Assembly (NCBI GenBank): GCA_964472715.1
Contig: CAYYMT010000044.1
Coordinates: 1-26,868 of the forward strand
Length of the DNA: 26,868 nucleotides
From: JAFGTP01 sp964472715
GTDB taxonomy: Bacteria > Fidelibacterota > UBA2242 > JAFGTP01
Direction: 5' to 3'
Both the position numbers and the translations under genes were made by a program. A model generated the notes under the pieces. It did not search any database and had not been told where the DNA came from. It saw only the letters and a program-made list of their open reading frames with translations. Each line of letters begins with the position of its first letter. The first letter of the stretch is position 1. Of this stretch, positions 1-7,394 are shown in pieces.

Positions 1-1
1 C

Positions 2-130
2 GGTGATGACGTGAAGAAAATAAGTGAAGGCACATTGGTGGAAAGTCCCAAAAATATTCCTCACGGTTTCAAAAATAATTATGATACAGATGCCAATATA
101 TTGGTGATCAAACATTTATCAACAAAATAA
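2..130 (+). CDS. C-terminal end of a cupin-domain protein (truncated by window edge)
   Basis: An open frame enters from the left edge and stops at TAA 128-130, giving about 42 residues. The stretch GTLVESPKNIPHGFKNN matches the second half of a cupin_2 barrel, where a Pro-x-x-x-Pro-His-Gly-type turn is followed by an Asn and a terminal beta strand (ILVIKHL). Cupin_2 proteins are small beta barrels, often metal-binding, with diverse roles, so substrate and function cannot be told from this fragment. It lies about 100 bp upstream of hcp in the same direction, but a hairpin between them suggests separate transcription. Its start lies outside the window. Confidence 0.6.
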   Translation, partial: GDDVKKISEGTLVESPKNIPHGFKNNYDTDANILVIKHLSTK

Positions 131-134
131 AAAG

Positions 135-174
135 GGGAAGCCGGTGTTGCAGCACCAAACTTCCCTAACTTTTA
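135..174 (+). terminator. Probable terminator after the cupin gene
   Basis: GGGAAG (135-140) pairs with CTTCCC (160-165), enclosing a second stem GGTG/CACC. The T-run that follows (TAACTTTT) is short and interrupted, so it may be a weak Rho-independent terminator or only a structured leader of hcp. Confidence 0.5.
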
Positions 175-186
175 AATAAAGTCAAC

Positions 187-205
187 GCAATTTACAAAAG
201 ATTGC
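187..205 (+). promoter_or_regulatory. Inverted repeat in the hcp leader, possible operator
   Basis: GCAAT (187-191) and ATTGC (201-205) form a perfect 5-bp inverted repeat with a 9-bp spacer, ending about 8 bp before the hcp Shine-Dalgarno AAGGAG (213-218). hcp genes are commonly controlled by CRP/FNR-family regulators such as HcpR or NnrR, but this spacing does not match their usual 4-6 bp palindromes. It is therefore only a candidate and could be chance in AT-rich DNA. Confidence 0.22.
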
Positions 206-226
206 ACAAAAAAAGGAGATTTAAAA

Positions 227-1840
227 ATGAGTATGTTTTGTTTTCAATGTCAGGAAACTGCCAAAAATCAAGGATGTACAGTCAAGGGAGTTTGTGGAAA
301 ACCTGAACCCACCGCAAAACTTCAGGACCTGTTGATTCACACTTTGAAAGGTATTTCACTGATCAGTGAAACAGCCGGCAAAGTGGAAAAAGAAGTGGGA
401 CAATTTATAATCGAATCTTTGTTCATGACCATTACCAATGCCAATTTCAATGATTTGCATATTACTAAAAAAATCAATGAGGCCGTGGAATTGCGGGACG
501 CGTTGCTGAAAAAGTACAATATCAACGGTCTAACCCATGATTCCGTGACATGGCAGGAACCGGAAGAAAATTATGTGGTCAAAGCCGCGGCTGTAGGCAT
601 ATTGTCAACAGAAAATGAAGAGGTGCGTTCTCTCAGGGAAACGTTGATAATTGGATTAAAAGGCATTGCTGCATACGCTGATCATGCCTTAGTTCTGGGA
701 TATTCTGACGATGCAATTTTTGAATTCATCGTTGAAGCCCTGGCTTCCACAACAAAAGACCTGGAATCCAATGAGATGATAGGCATGGTTCTGAAAGCCG
801 GTGAGTTTGCTGTCAAAACAATGGCCCTGCTGGACAAAGCCAATACTGAAACCTATGGAAATCCGGAAATTACAGAAGTCAATATCGGCGTCAAAGACAA
901 TCCCGGCATCCTGATCTCCGGCCACGACCTGAAAGATATGGAACAATTGCTGGAACAAACCAAAGGCACCGGCGTGGACGTTTATACCCATAGCGAAATG
1001 CTGCCGGCTAATTACTATCCCGCCTTCAAAAAATATGACCATTTTGTGGGCAACTACGGTAATGCCTGGTGGAAACAGAAAGAAGAATTTGACTCCTTTA
1101 ATGGCCCGATCCTGATGACAACAAATTGTATTGTGCCGCCAAAAGAAAGCTACAAAGACCGCATTTTTACCACCGGAAATGCCGGCTTTACCGGTGTCAA
1201 ACACATCAAAGAAGTTGATGGCAAAAAAGACTTCTCTGAAATTATCGAACTGGCGAAAAAATGTGATTCCCCGATTGAAATAGAAAAAGGAACCATCATT
1301 GGTGGTTTTGCGCATAACCAGGTCATGGCACTGGCTGACAAAGTTGTGGATGCGGTCAAATCCGGTGCAATTAAGAAATTCGTGGTTATGGCAGGATGTG
1401 ACGGCCGGTTTAAGAGCCGTGAATATTTTACAGAAATTGCTAAAAAATTACCTCATGACACTGTCATTTTAACTGCCGGTTGTGCGAAATACAGATATAA
1501 TAAATTGGATCTTGGCGATATCGGCGGAATTCCGAGAGTTCTCGATGCCGGACAGTGTAATGATTCCTATTCCCTGGCGGTAATTGCCATGAAACTCCAG
1601 GAAGCCTTTGAATTGGAAGATATCAATGATCTGCCACTTGCCTTTGATATTGCCTGGTATGAGCAAAAGGCTGTAGCAGTGCTACTGGCGCTCCTGCACC
1701 TTGGATTCAAAAAAGTTCGCATCGGGCCAACCTTACCGGCATTTTTGTCTCCCAATGTGGCAGAAGTTCTAATTAATACCTTTGATTTGCAGGTAACCGG
1801 AGAAGTCGAAGAAGATATTGAAAAAATAATGGCAGAATAA
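227..1840 (+). CDS. hcp: Hybrid cluster protein (Hcp), class I
   Basis: Cytoplasmic Fe-S enzyme, known as hydroxylamine reductase and now mainly regarded as an NO reductase protecting anaerobes from nitrosative stress. The 537-residue length fits class I/II proteins (D. vulgaris Hcp is about 553). The N-terminal cluster motif is Cys5-x2-Cys8-x8-Cys17-x5-Cys23, the compact class I spacing typical of strict anaerobes that binds [4Fe-4S]. All hybrid-cluster ligands can be found: His233, Glu257, Cys301, Cys391, Cys419, Cys444 and Glu479, with Lys481 nearby. They sit at a constant 11 or 15 residue offset from the D. vulgaris positions. The start is ATG 227, with AAGGAG 8 bp upstream. The gene is monocistronic, ending at a strong terminator. 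No Hcr reductase gene is next to it, as is usual for class I. Confidence 0.97.
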   Translation: MSMFCFQCQETAKNQGCTVKGVCGKPEPTAKLQDLLIHTLKGISLISETAGKVEKEVGQFIIESLFMTITNANFNDLHITKKINEAVELRDALLKKYNINGLTHDSVTWQEPEENYVVKAAAVGILSTENEEVRSLRETLIIGLKGIAAYADHALVLGYSDDAIFEFIVEALASTTKDLESNEMIGMVLKAGEFAVKTMALLDKANTETYGNPEITEVNIGVKDNPGILISGHDLKDMEQLLEQTKGTGVDVYTHSEMLPANYYPAFKKYDHFVGNYGNAWWKQKEEFDSFNGPILMTTNCIVPPKESYKDRIFTTGNAGFTGVKHIKEVDGKKDFSEIIELAKKCDSPIEIEKGTIIGGFAHNQVMALADKVVDAVKSGAIKKFVVMAGCDGRFKSREYFTEIAKKLPHDTVILTAGCAKYRYNKLDLGDIGGIPRVLDAGQCNDSYSLAVIAMKLQEAFELEDINDLPLAFDIAWYEQKAVAVLLALLHLGFKKVRIGPTLPAFLSPNVAEVLINTFDLQVTGEVEEDIEKIMAE

Positions 1841-1860
1841 ACCTGCTGATATATACCCCC

Positions 1861-1894
1861 AAAAACGCTCCCATTCCCTCGGGAGCGTTTTGTT
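1861..1894 (+). terminator. Rho-independent terminator of hcp
   Basis: AACGCTCCC (1864-1872) pairs perfectly with GGGAGCGTT (1881-1889), with an 8-nt loop, an A-run before and TTGTT after. The flanking A and T tracts could let it work in both directions. Confidence 0.87.
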
Positions 1895-1961
1895 ATTGTA
1901 TTAGAAAGCAATAATAACTCAAATCCTTACTACTAAATATTTTTTACCAACTTTACAATAA

Positions 1962-1990
1962 TTGCCTAATATTATATTCTCCGGTATAAT
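1962..1990 (+). promoter_or_regulatory. Candidate promoter for the hydrogenase-like gene
   Basis: TTGCCT (1962-1967), a 17-bp spacer and a perfect TATAAT (1985-1990) lie about 63 bp before the ATG at 2053. The spacing and -10 box match the sigma-70 consensus. The -35 box matches in four of six positions. Confidence 0.5.
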
Positions 1991-2052
1991 ATTTGCAAAA
2001 AAATCAATTATTTCGGTTATAAAATTTGTTATTCAAAAAGGAAATAAATTAG

Positions 2053-2715
2053 ATGAAAAGATTACAATCTGAAAATCTTAAACTAGCCGCTTCTTTAAAG
2101 CTCAGTTTCGGCATTGATGACTTGCCCAAAGCCATTGACGGCCTGCTGAGAAGTTTAAAAAAATCAGAGGTTCCGCCGCTTATTTATATGAAAGGAAAAA
2201 CCTGTACGGGATGTTCTGTATCATTGCTGAATTTTACCAGGCAATCGCCATCCAAACTGATTATTAATCATGACAATCTCGTCACTACCGGCGGAAATAT
2301 ATCACCTTACAATATTGCTATTGATCTGATCCGGCGCTACACCTCCGGCAAAATCGGGCCTTACTTTTTTGCCCTGGAAGGATCGATCCCAAAAATTCCC
2401 GCCGATTGTTATATGTCAAACCGCCCTGTCTCCGATTGGGTTTTGCGGGCCGGAAAGACTTGTCTCAGCGCCCTCTCCTTTGGTAATTGTGCCGGCGGTG
2501 AAAATCCCAGCAGCGCCAGCGGGTTTAATTCCAACAATATGAGCCTGGAGGAATTCTTTAATCAGGAAGGTATTGATAAACCTGTCATTCATGTTCCCGG
2601 TTGTCCTGTGGGCCAGGAACACATTGTTAACCTGATCATCCACCTGGTTAAGAATCAGTTCCCACATATTCTTGATAATAAAAAAGAAAAGAACTATACA
2701 GTTAAAACTGTCTAA
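2053..2715 (+). CDS. Orphan [NiFe]-hydrogenase small-subunit-like Fe-S protein
   Basis: A 220-residue soluble protein of the NADH dehydrogenase 20 kDa/[NiFe]-hydrogenase small subunit family. It keeps all four ligands of the proximal [4Fe-4S] cluster: Cys51 and Cys54 (CTGCSVSLLN), Cys146 (FGNCAGGE) and Cys184 (VPGCPVGQE). The 95-residue step from Cys51 to Cys146 equals that in D. gigas small subunit (17 to 112). The EGSIP motif (109-113) is also present. It ends where the medial/distal cluster domain of group 1 enzymes would begin and has no Tat signal, so it resembles the short cytoplasmic HoxY/MvhG type. No large subunit, maturation gene or electron partner is in the window. Start ATG 2053 has AAAAGGA about 10 bp upstream. 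A histidine kinase follows after 92 bp. Whether it serves a distant hydrogenase, another redox complex or a sensor is unknown. Confidence 0.83.
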   Translation: MKRLQSENLKLAASLKLSFGIDDLPKAIDGLLRSLKKSEVPPLIYMKGKTCTGCSVSLLNFTRQSPSKLIINHDNLVTTGGNISPYNIAIDLIRRYTSGKIGPYFFALEGSIPKIPADCYMSNRPVSDWVLRAGKTCLSALSFGNCAGGENPSSASGFNSNNMSLEEFFNQEGIDKPVIHVPGCPVGQEHIVNLIIHLVKNQFPHILDNKKEKNYTVKTV

Positions 2716-2807
2716 GAGCGGCATCGAATCAAATATTACGTATAATTTTTCTATTGAATAATAGTTCAGGAACCAATAGTTTTGAACAATTATTTAAAAA
2801 GGGAATT

Positions 2808-4148
2808 ATGGAACCAAAATTAACAAAATATTTTACGGCATTAACAAAAATAAAAAACGGTAATTATGATGTTAAATTTGAAAAGCCCGATGAACTGGGG
2901 CAATTAATTGAAAAAGTTGCCGGACTCACCCGCTCAAAACTGGAGGAATCCAATAAATTATTTAAAATTACCGAAAAAATTAATGGCGTTGTGGACCTGG
3001 AAGATGTCTGGAATCATGTCTATGACTCCTTCAAAACCATCATTCCCTATGACAGAATCGGAGTCTCACGCCTGGTCGGGGGCAATACTACAGTGCGGGC
3101 CTGCTGGTTCCGGTCGGAAGCGGACAATGTGAAGATAACCCGTGGCTACAGCGCCCCTTTGCACGGTTCCAGTTTAGAAAGGATCATCGAAACCGGCGAA
3201 CCGCGCATTATCAATGACCTCGAAGAATATTATCGGCAACACCCGAACTCCCATTCCACAAAACTGATCCTGGCGGAAGGCATGCATTCCAGTTTGACTT
3301 GCCCGACTTACGCCCTGGGAAAACCCACCGGTTTTATATTCTTTTCCTCTATGGAAAAAGATAAGTATCGTGACGCTCATGTGGGCCTTTTTCAGCAAAT
3401 CTCCAATCATCTGGGGATCATTGTAGAAAAATCCCGCATTATGGAGCGACTAAAAGAACTGGATGAACTGAAAAATCAATTTTTGGGTATTGCCGCCCAT
3501 GACCTGCGCAGCCCCGCCAATCTCATTAAATATCATATCAATATCTGGAAAGAGGGTTACCTGGGTGAATTTTCGCCGCAGCAGAAAAACACCATGGAGA
3601 TCATCGAACGCAATTGCGATCGTATGCGAAAATTAATCGATGATTTACTGGATTTGAGCGCCATTGAATCCGGTGAGATATCCATCAATAAAACAGAAAC
3701 AGACTTTGTGAAAATGGTCACCGACTATTTTGAAAACACAAAACATCTGCGGGAAGAAAAATCAATTAATGTCAAACTGGACATTGACGACCAGATACCA
3801 ACTATCAAAATCGATCAGGACAGAATTCTGCAGGTTATTGAAAATTACGTCTCCAATGCAATCAAATATTCCAATCCCGGCACAGAAGTTACCTTCAAAA
3901 TCGAAAAGTTAACCAATCATCTGAAAGTATCCGTGATCGACCAGGGGCAGGGAATTTCACCGGAAAACCAGAAAAAATTATTTACCAAATTCGGTAAAGC
4001 CGGTGTCAAACCCACAGGCAAAGAAAAGAGTACCGGTCTGGGTTTGTTTATTTGCAAAAATATTATTGAAAAACATGGCGGAAATGTCGACGTGACATCG
4101 GAGGTTGGCAAGGGATCATCTTTTAGTTTCACATTACCGGTGGAATGA
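2808..4148 (+). CDS. Soluble sensor histidine kinase (HAMP-like, GAF, HisKA, HATPase)
   Basis: About 446 residues with no signal peptide or membrane segment, so probably cytoplasmic. In order there is a HAMP-like coiled segment (about 5-50, with the DELGQL motif), a GAF domain (about 60-210), a HisKA helix pair with phospho-acceptor His231 in AAHDLRSP, and a HATPase_c domain. The latter has the N-box (NYVSNAIKYS, Asn350), G1 (DQGQG, 378-382) and G2 (GLGLF, 410-414). The frame is open back to a TTG at 2754. I prefer ATG 2808 because AAAAGGG lies just 4-5 bp upstream, whereas a TATAAT at 2741-2746 sits too close to the TTG. The GAF domain presumably binds a small ligand or cofactor, but no heme or Fe-S ligand set is obvious. 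No response regulator gene is adjacent, so its partner is elsewhere. It may be co-transcribed with the Fe-S protein upstream. Confidence 0.92.
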   Translation: MEPKLTKYFTALTKIKNGNYDVKFEKPDELGQLIEKVAGLTRSKLEESNKLFKITEKINGVVDLEDVWNHVYDSFKTIIPYDRIGVSRLVGGNTTVRACWFRSEADNVKITRGYSAPLHGSSLERIIETGEPRIINDLEEYYRQHPNSHSTKLILAEGMHSSLTCPTYALGKPTGFIFFSSMEKDKYRDAHVGLFQQISNHLGIIVEKSRIMERLKELDELKNQFLGIAAHDLRSPANLIKYHINIWKEGYLGEFSPQQKNTMEIIERNCDRMRKLIDDLLDLSAIESGEISINKTETDFVKMVTDYFENTKHLREEKSINVKLDIDDQIPTIKIDQDRILQVIENYVSNAIKYSNPGTEVTFKIEKLTNHLKVSVIDQGQGISPENQKKLFTKFGKAGVKPTGKEKSTGLGLFICKNIIEKHGGNVDVTSEVGKGSSFSFTLPVE

Positions 4149-4457
4149 AATGGAATATAAAAATTTGAGTACTGGTCAATCATCAAAATTATATCTATAT
4201 GTTTTATAATGGGTAAGAAACTACCTCGTTTTTTTTAAACTGTTAAACTCTTTCAGAGTTTTAAAAATGTTTGTTTTTTCATCAAGGAAAAAAGAAGATA
4301 GTTGGTTTAATCTACTCACGACCATTAATATAGAGCTTTTTTTATATTTTAGCCAGTATTCTCATTGTCATCGATTCCTTTTTTTGGTTTGAGGGTTCTT
4401 TCGCTGTCAGATGGTTTTAAATTGATTTAGTCCTGTCAAATTCCTATTATCTTATAA
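4149..4457. other. AT-rich intergenic region, 309 bp
   Basis: No coding frame with a ribosome site is visible. It holds the weak terminator-like hairpin described separately and a second small hairpin, AAACTC (4245-4250) with GAGTTT (4256-4261). The rest is T-rich and probably contains the promoter of the binding-protein gene, but I cannot place -35/-10 boxes with confidence. Confidence 0.5.
4211..4236 (+). terminator. Weak terminator-like hairpin after the kinase gene
   Basis: GGTA (4212-4215) pairs with TACC (4222-4225), extended by a G-T wobble, and eight T residues follow at 4229-4236. The T-run is convincing but the stem is short. Confidence 0.35.
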
Positions 4458-5282
4458 ATGTGTTTAATTACAAAAAAATATTTCCTGAGAATCACTTTAT
4501 TTTTCCTGGCCGTTAATATTCTTTTAATAGCCGGTGACCTGCAAATTTATACTGAGGAATGGAAACCAATCAGTTTTTCCGAGCAGGACTCTTTGCAAGG
4601 ATTAGGCGTGGAAGTTGTTCAGGAAATCATGAAACTACAAAATATACATGGTGAAATAAATATCGTGCCCTGGGCGCGAGGCTGGCAGATCATTAACACC
4701 CGCCCCAATACCATTCTTTTTACCATGACCATTACACCGGATCGTGTAAAAAAATTTAAACTCATCGGCCCGGTGGCAATCGGCAAAACCAATTTTTATT
4801 GTAAAAAAGGAAGCGGCATAAAGATCAACTCCCTGGCAGCAGCAAAAAAAGTCCCCCGGATTGGCGTTTATAAATCAGCTGTGGAAGAGCAATACCTGAC
4901 CCAGCATGGATTTAAAAACCTGGAAGCCACATCTCTGCCTCTGCATTCCGCAAAAAAATTAATGCACGGCCGCATTTCCATCTGGTGCAATGCCGATCTG
5001 ACAGCTCCGGCAATTCTAGCCAAAGCCGGCTATTCCATTGATGATGTGGAAAAAGTTTACACCCTTCGCCAAAATCACCTCTATATCGCCTTCTCTGCGG
5101 CAACACCCGATAGCATCGTCAAAGAATGGAAAAAAAGTTTGCAGGCTATCAAAGAAGACGGAACCTTTACAAAAATTTACAACAAATGGTTGCCGGATAA
5201 AAAACCACCTTTGTACACAAAAATGATCAACCGAATAAGCCATCAGTCATCTACCAAAATTCCTGAGACAAAATTTAAATAA
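4458..5282 (+). CDS. Periplasmic solute-binding protein, SBP_bac_3 type
   Basis: A 274-residue exported protein. Residues 1-26 form a signal peptide (Lys-rich start, then a long Leu/Ile/Phe stretch ending near ILLIAGD). The mature part begins like family 3 amino-acid-binding proteins: LQIYTEEWKPISF, then a LGVEVVQEI segment and the WARGWQ region. It ends with KEDGTFTKIYNKWL, the typical closing helix of this fold. Such proteins bind polar amino acids or other small solutes for ABC importers, or feed sensor proteins. No permease or ATPase gene is adjacent, and the next gene is a decarboxylase with its own leader. The ligand is therefore unknown, although an amino acid feeding the decarboxylase is possible. 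Start ATG 4458 directly precedes the signal peptide; the ribosome site is poor. Confidence 0.85.
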   Translation: MCLITKKYFLRITLFFLAVNILLIAGDLQIYTEEWKPISFSEQDSLQGLGVEVVQEIMKLQNIHGEINIVPWARGWQIINTRPNTILFTMTITPDRVKKFKLIGPVAIGKTNFYCKKGSGIKINSLAAAKKVPRIGVYKSAVEEQYLTQHGFKNLEATSLPLHSAKKLMHGRISIWCNADLTAPAILAKAGYSIDDVEKVYTLRQNHLYIAFSAATPDSIVKEWKKSLQAIKEDGTFTKIYNKWLPDKKPPLYTKMINRISHQSSTKIPETKFK

Positions 5283-5400
5283 TTTAAATTTTTAGATAAA
5301 ATTTTTAAATATTTTTAGGTTGATTTATACTAATTATTTTGCCTAATATTACAGGCTTGAAATTTGCCGCACCCGGCTACCTAAAAAATGAGGAAATGTC

Positions 5401-7317
5401 ATGAGATACAAAGTGTTACTGATCGAAAGTAATGAAAAAATTCGCAAAAAAACCAAGGAGCAATTAATCCGGAGAGGCCTGTCAGTAATTGATGCGCACT
5501 ATTTTAATGACGGACTAAAATTACTCCGCCAGATCGGCGATATTCAAATTGTGCTGGTTAACTGGAAAATACGCCAATCAGAAGAAGATGCCATAGAAAT
5601 CACCGGCGAAAGGATTTTCGAAGAGATCATCAAACGCCGTCCGGAAGTGAATATATTTCTCTTCACCCAGGAAAAAGACCCCCGTAAAATCAAAGGCCAC
5701 GGTATGATCAGCGGTTATTTTTTCAAAATGGATTTTGACTACGATGATATTAAACGAAAAATATCAGCCGCCATTGAAGAAAAAAGCCAGACCCCTTTTT
5801 ATGACGAATTGGTCAAATACGCCAATAAATCCAATGATTCCTGGCATACACCGGGACATTCATCGGGTGATTCCGTCAAGAATTCTCCCTGGGTCAAAGA
5901 TTATTATCAATTTTTCGGTCACAATATGTTTGCCTCGGATATTTCTGTCTCTGTGCCTTCTCTGGATTCGCTGCTGGCGCCCAAACCGGGCGGTGTAATC
6001 GATCGGGCCCAGCGGCTGGCAGCCCGCGCCTTTCAGGCCAAAAAGACATTTTTCGTCACCAATGGCACATCCACCTCCAATAAAATCATTTTACAGACCC
6101 TGCTGAAACCGGGTGATGCCATTCTTCTGGACAGAAATTGCCACAAATCCGTACATTACGGAATTATTGCCGCCGGCGCCGAACCGATTTACATGCTGCC
6201 TTCAGTCAATAACAAATACGGTATTTTCGGTCCGATTCCCAAGAAGCGTATTATTGATAAAATGGATACAGCCATTGCCCAGGGCAAAAAAGTAAAGGCG
6301 ATGATCATCACCAATTGCACTTATGACGGCCTGATCTATGATATTAAATCCATTGTCAAAGAAGCTCACCAGCGCAATATCAAAGTGATCGTGGATGAAG
6401 CCTGGTTCGGATACGCCAATTTTCATGCTAATTATTATCCCACTGCCATGGCCGCCGGTGCTGATTACGCCACCCAGTCCACCCACAAAACCATGAGCGC
6501 CTTTTCACAGGCTTCCATGCTCCATGTCAATGATCCCGATTTTGAAAATACCGAAGAATTTTTTATGGAAAATTATATGATGTACACATCAACATCACCG
6601 GGATATCCCATGGTGGCTTCTTTGGATGTGGCCCGCAAGCAGATGGTGATGGAAGGATACAAATTATTGTCCAATGCCCTGGATCTGGCAAAAGACCTGC
6701 GGGAGTCCATCAATTCTTTGGATGGATTTTCCGTGCTGGACTTGAAAGAACTGATCTCCGATGAAATCAAAAATGACAACATTCGCCACGACGATACAAA
6801 AATCACAGTCGATATTTCCGGCAGCGGATATACAAATAAAGAAATTGAAGCCGCTTTATCGGAAGATTTTGGCATACAGATTGAAAAGTCCACCTTCAAT
6901 ACCATTACTTTTCTGATAACCATCGGCACAACCCGCTCCAAAACCAACCGGCTCTTTTTAGCCCTGGAATCGCTGTCAAGAAAAGGTAAAAAATCCAAAA
7001 CTCCCAAGCGGTCAAATACTATTAAATTGGTGCTTTCAGATTTAAAGTACCTCCCGCGGCATGCCTTTTATTGTGACGGCGAATTGATTGATATTCGTGA
7101 TGCGGAAAATAAAATATCAACAGTAATGGCGGTTCCTTATCCGCCGGGAATTCCGATCCTGATCCCCGGCCAGATCATTACCAAAGAAATCATTAATTAC
7201 CTGACCCAGTTGACGGAAAAAGGCGTAGAAATTCACGGTATGGATAAGAACAATATTAAAGTAGCCACAGCCGAAGAAGAACAAACTCTTCAGGAGGAAG
7301 GGTATTTGATTGATTGA
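5401..7317 (+). CDS. Orn/Lys/Arg decarboxylase (PLP) with receiver-like N-terminal wing
   Basis: A 638-residue PLP fold-type I decarboxylase of the inducible bacterial lysine/arginine/ornithine class, which makes the corresponding diamine or agmatine and consumes a proton. Residues 1-125 form the CheY-like wing domain; the usual phospho-acceptor position reads VLVNWKI, with Asn54 instead of Asp. The core (about 130-420) has the cofactor-phosphate segment VTNGTSTSNK, His248 (RNCHKS), Asp332 in VDEAWFG and the PLP lysine Lys363 in QSTHKTMSAFSQASM. The C-terminal domain ends with VPYPPGIPILIPG. It is shorter than E. coli CadA/AdiA (711-756). Which amino acid it uses cannot be read from the motifs. 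Start ATG 5401 has GAGG about 8 bp upstream. An antiporter gene follows after 77 bp containing a REP-like repeat, suggesting a shared role in pH or cation balance. Confidence 0.93.
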   Translation: MRYKVLLIESNEKIRKKTKEQLIRRGLSVIDAHYFNDGLKLLRQIGDIQIVLVNWKIRQSEEDAIEITGERIFEEIIKRRPEVNIFLFTQEKDPRKIKGHGMISGYFFKMDFDYDDIKRKISAAIEEKSQTPFYDELVKYANKSNDSWHTPGHSSGDSVKNSPWVKDYYQFFGHNMFASDISVSVPSLDSLLAPKPGGVIDRAQRLAARAFQAKKTFFVTNGTSTSNKIILQTLLKPGDAILLDRNCHKSVHYGIIAAGAEPIYMLPSVNNKYGIFGPIPKKRIIDKMDTAIAQGKKVKAMIITNCTYDGLIYDIKSIVKEAHQRNIKVIVDEAWFGYANFHANYYPTAMAAGADYATQSTHKTMSAFSQASMLHVNDPDFENTEEFFMENYMMYTSTSPGYPMVASLDVARKQMVMEGYKLLSNALDLAKDLRESINSLDGFSVLDLKELISDEIKNDNIRHDDTKITVDISGSGYTNKEIEAALSEDFGIQIEKSTFNTITFLITIGTTRSKTNRLFLALESLSRKGKKSKTPKRSNTIKLVLSDLKYLPRHAFYCDGELIDIRDAENKISTVMAVPYPPGIPILIPGQIITKEIINYLTQLTEKGVEIHGMDKNNIKVATAEEEQTLQEEGYLID

Positions 7318-7324
7318 CAAACAT

Positions 7325-7390
7325 CCTTGCGAATGCCCGTGACAGTGTCCTTCGCAATGGTTGTTTTGGATAAACTTAAAGGTATGAAAT
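7325..7390 (+). repeat. Eroded REP-like element, distant copy of the RAYT-flanking family
   Basis: TTGCGAA (7327-7333) and TTCGCAA (7351-7357) form the outer stem. A bulged T follows the left arm and CC precedes the right arm, as in the copies at 14360-14385 and 15162-15187 (opposite orientation there). The 3' tail, TGGTTGTTTTGGATAAACTT, resembles their tails (TGGTTGGTGCCCTGGATATA). The GGTC/GACC core has decayed. It lies between the decarboxylase stop and the antiporter start, and its tail includes the AAAGG that may serve as the antiporter ribosome site. Confidence 0.6.
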
Positions 7391-7394
7391 AAAT

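Noticed and set aside
689..1315. 208-codon open frame on the - strand inside hcp
   Set aside because: It is antisense to a fully conserved hcp frame, has no ribosome site and no family likeness.
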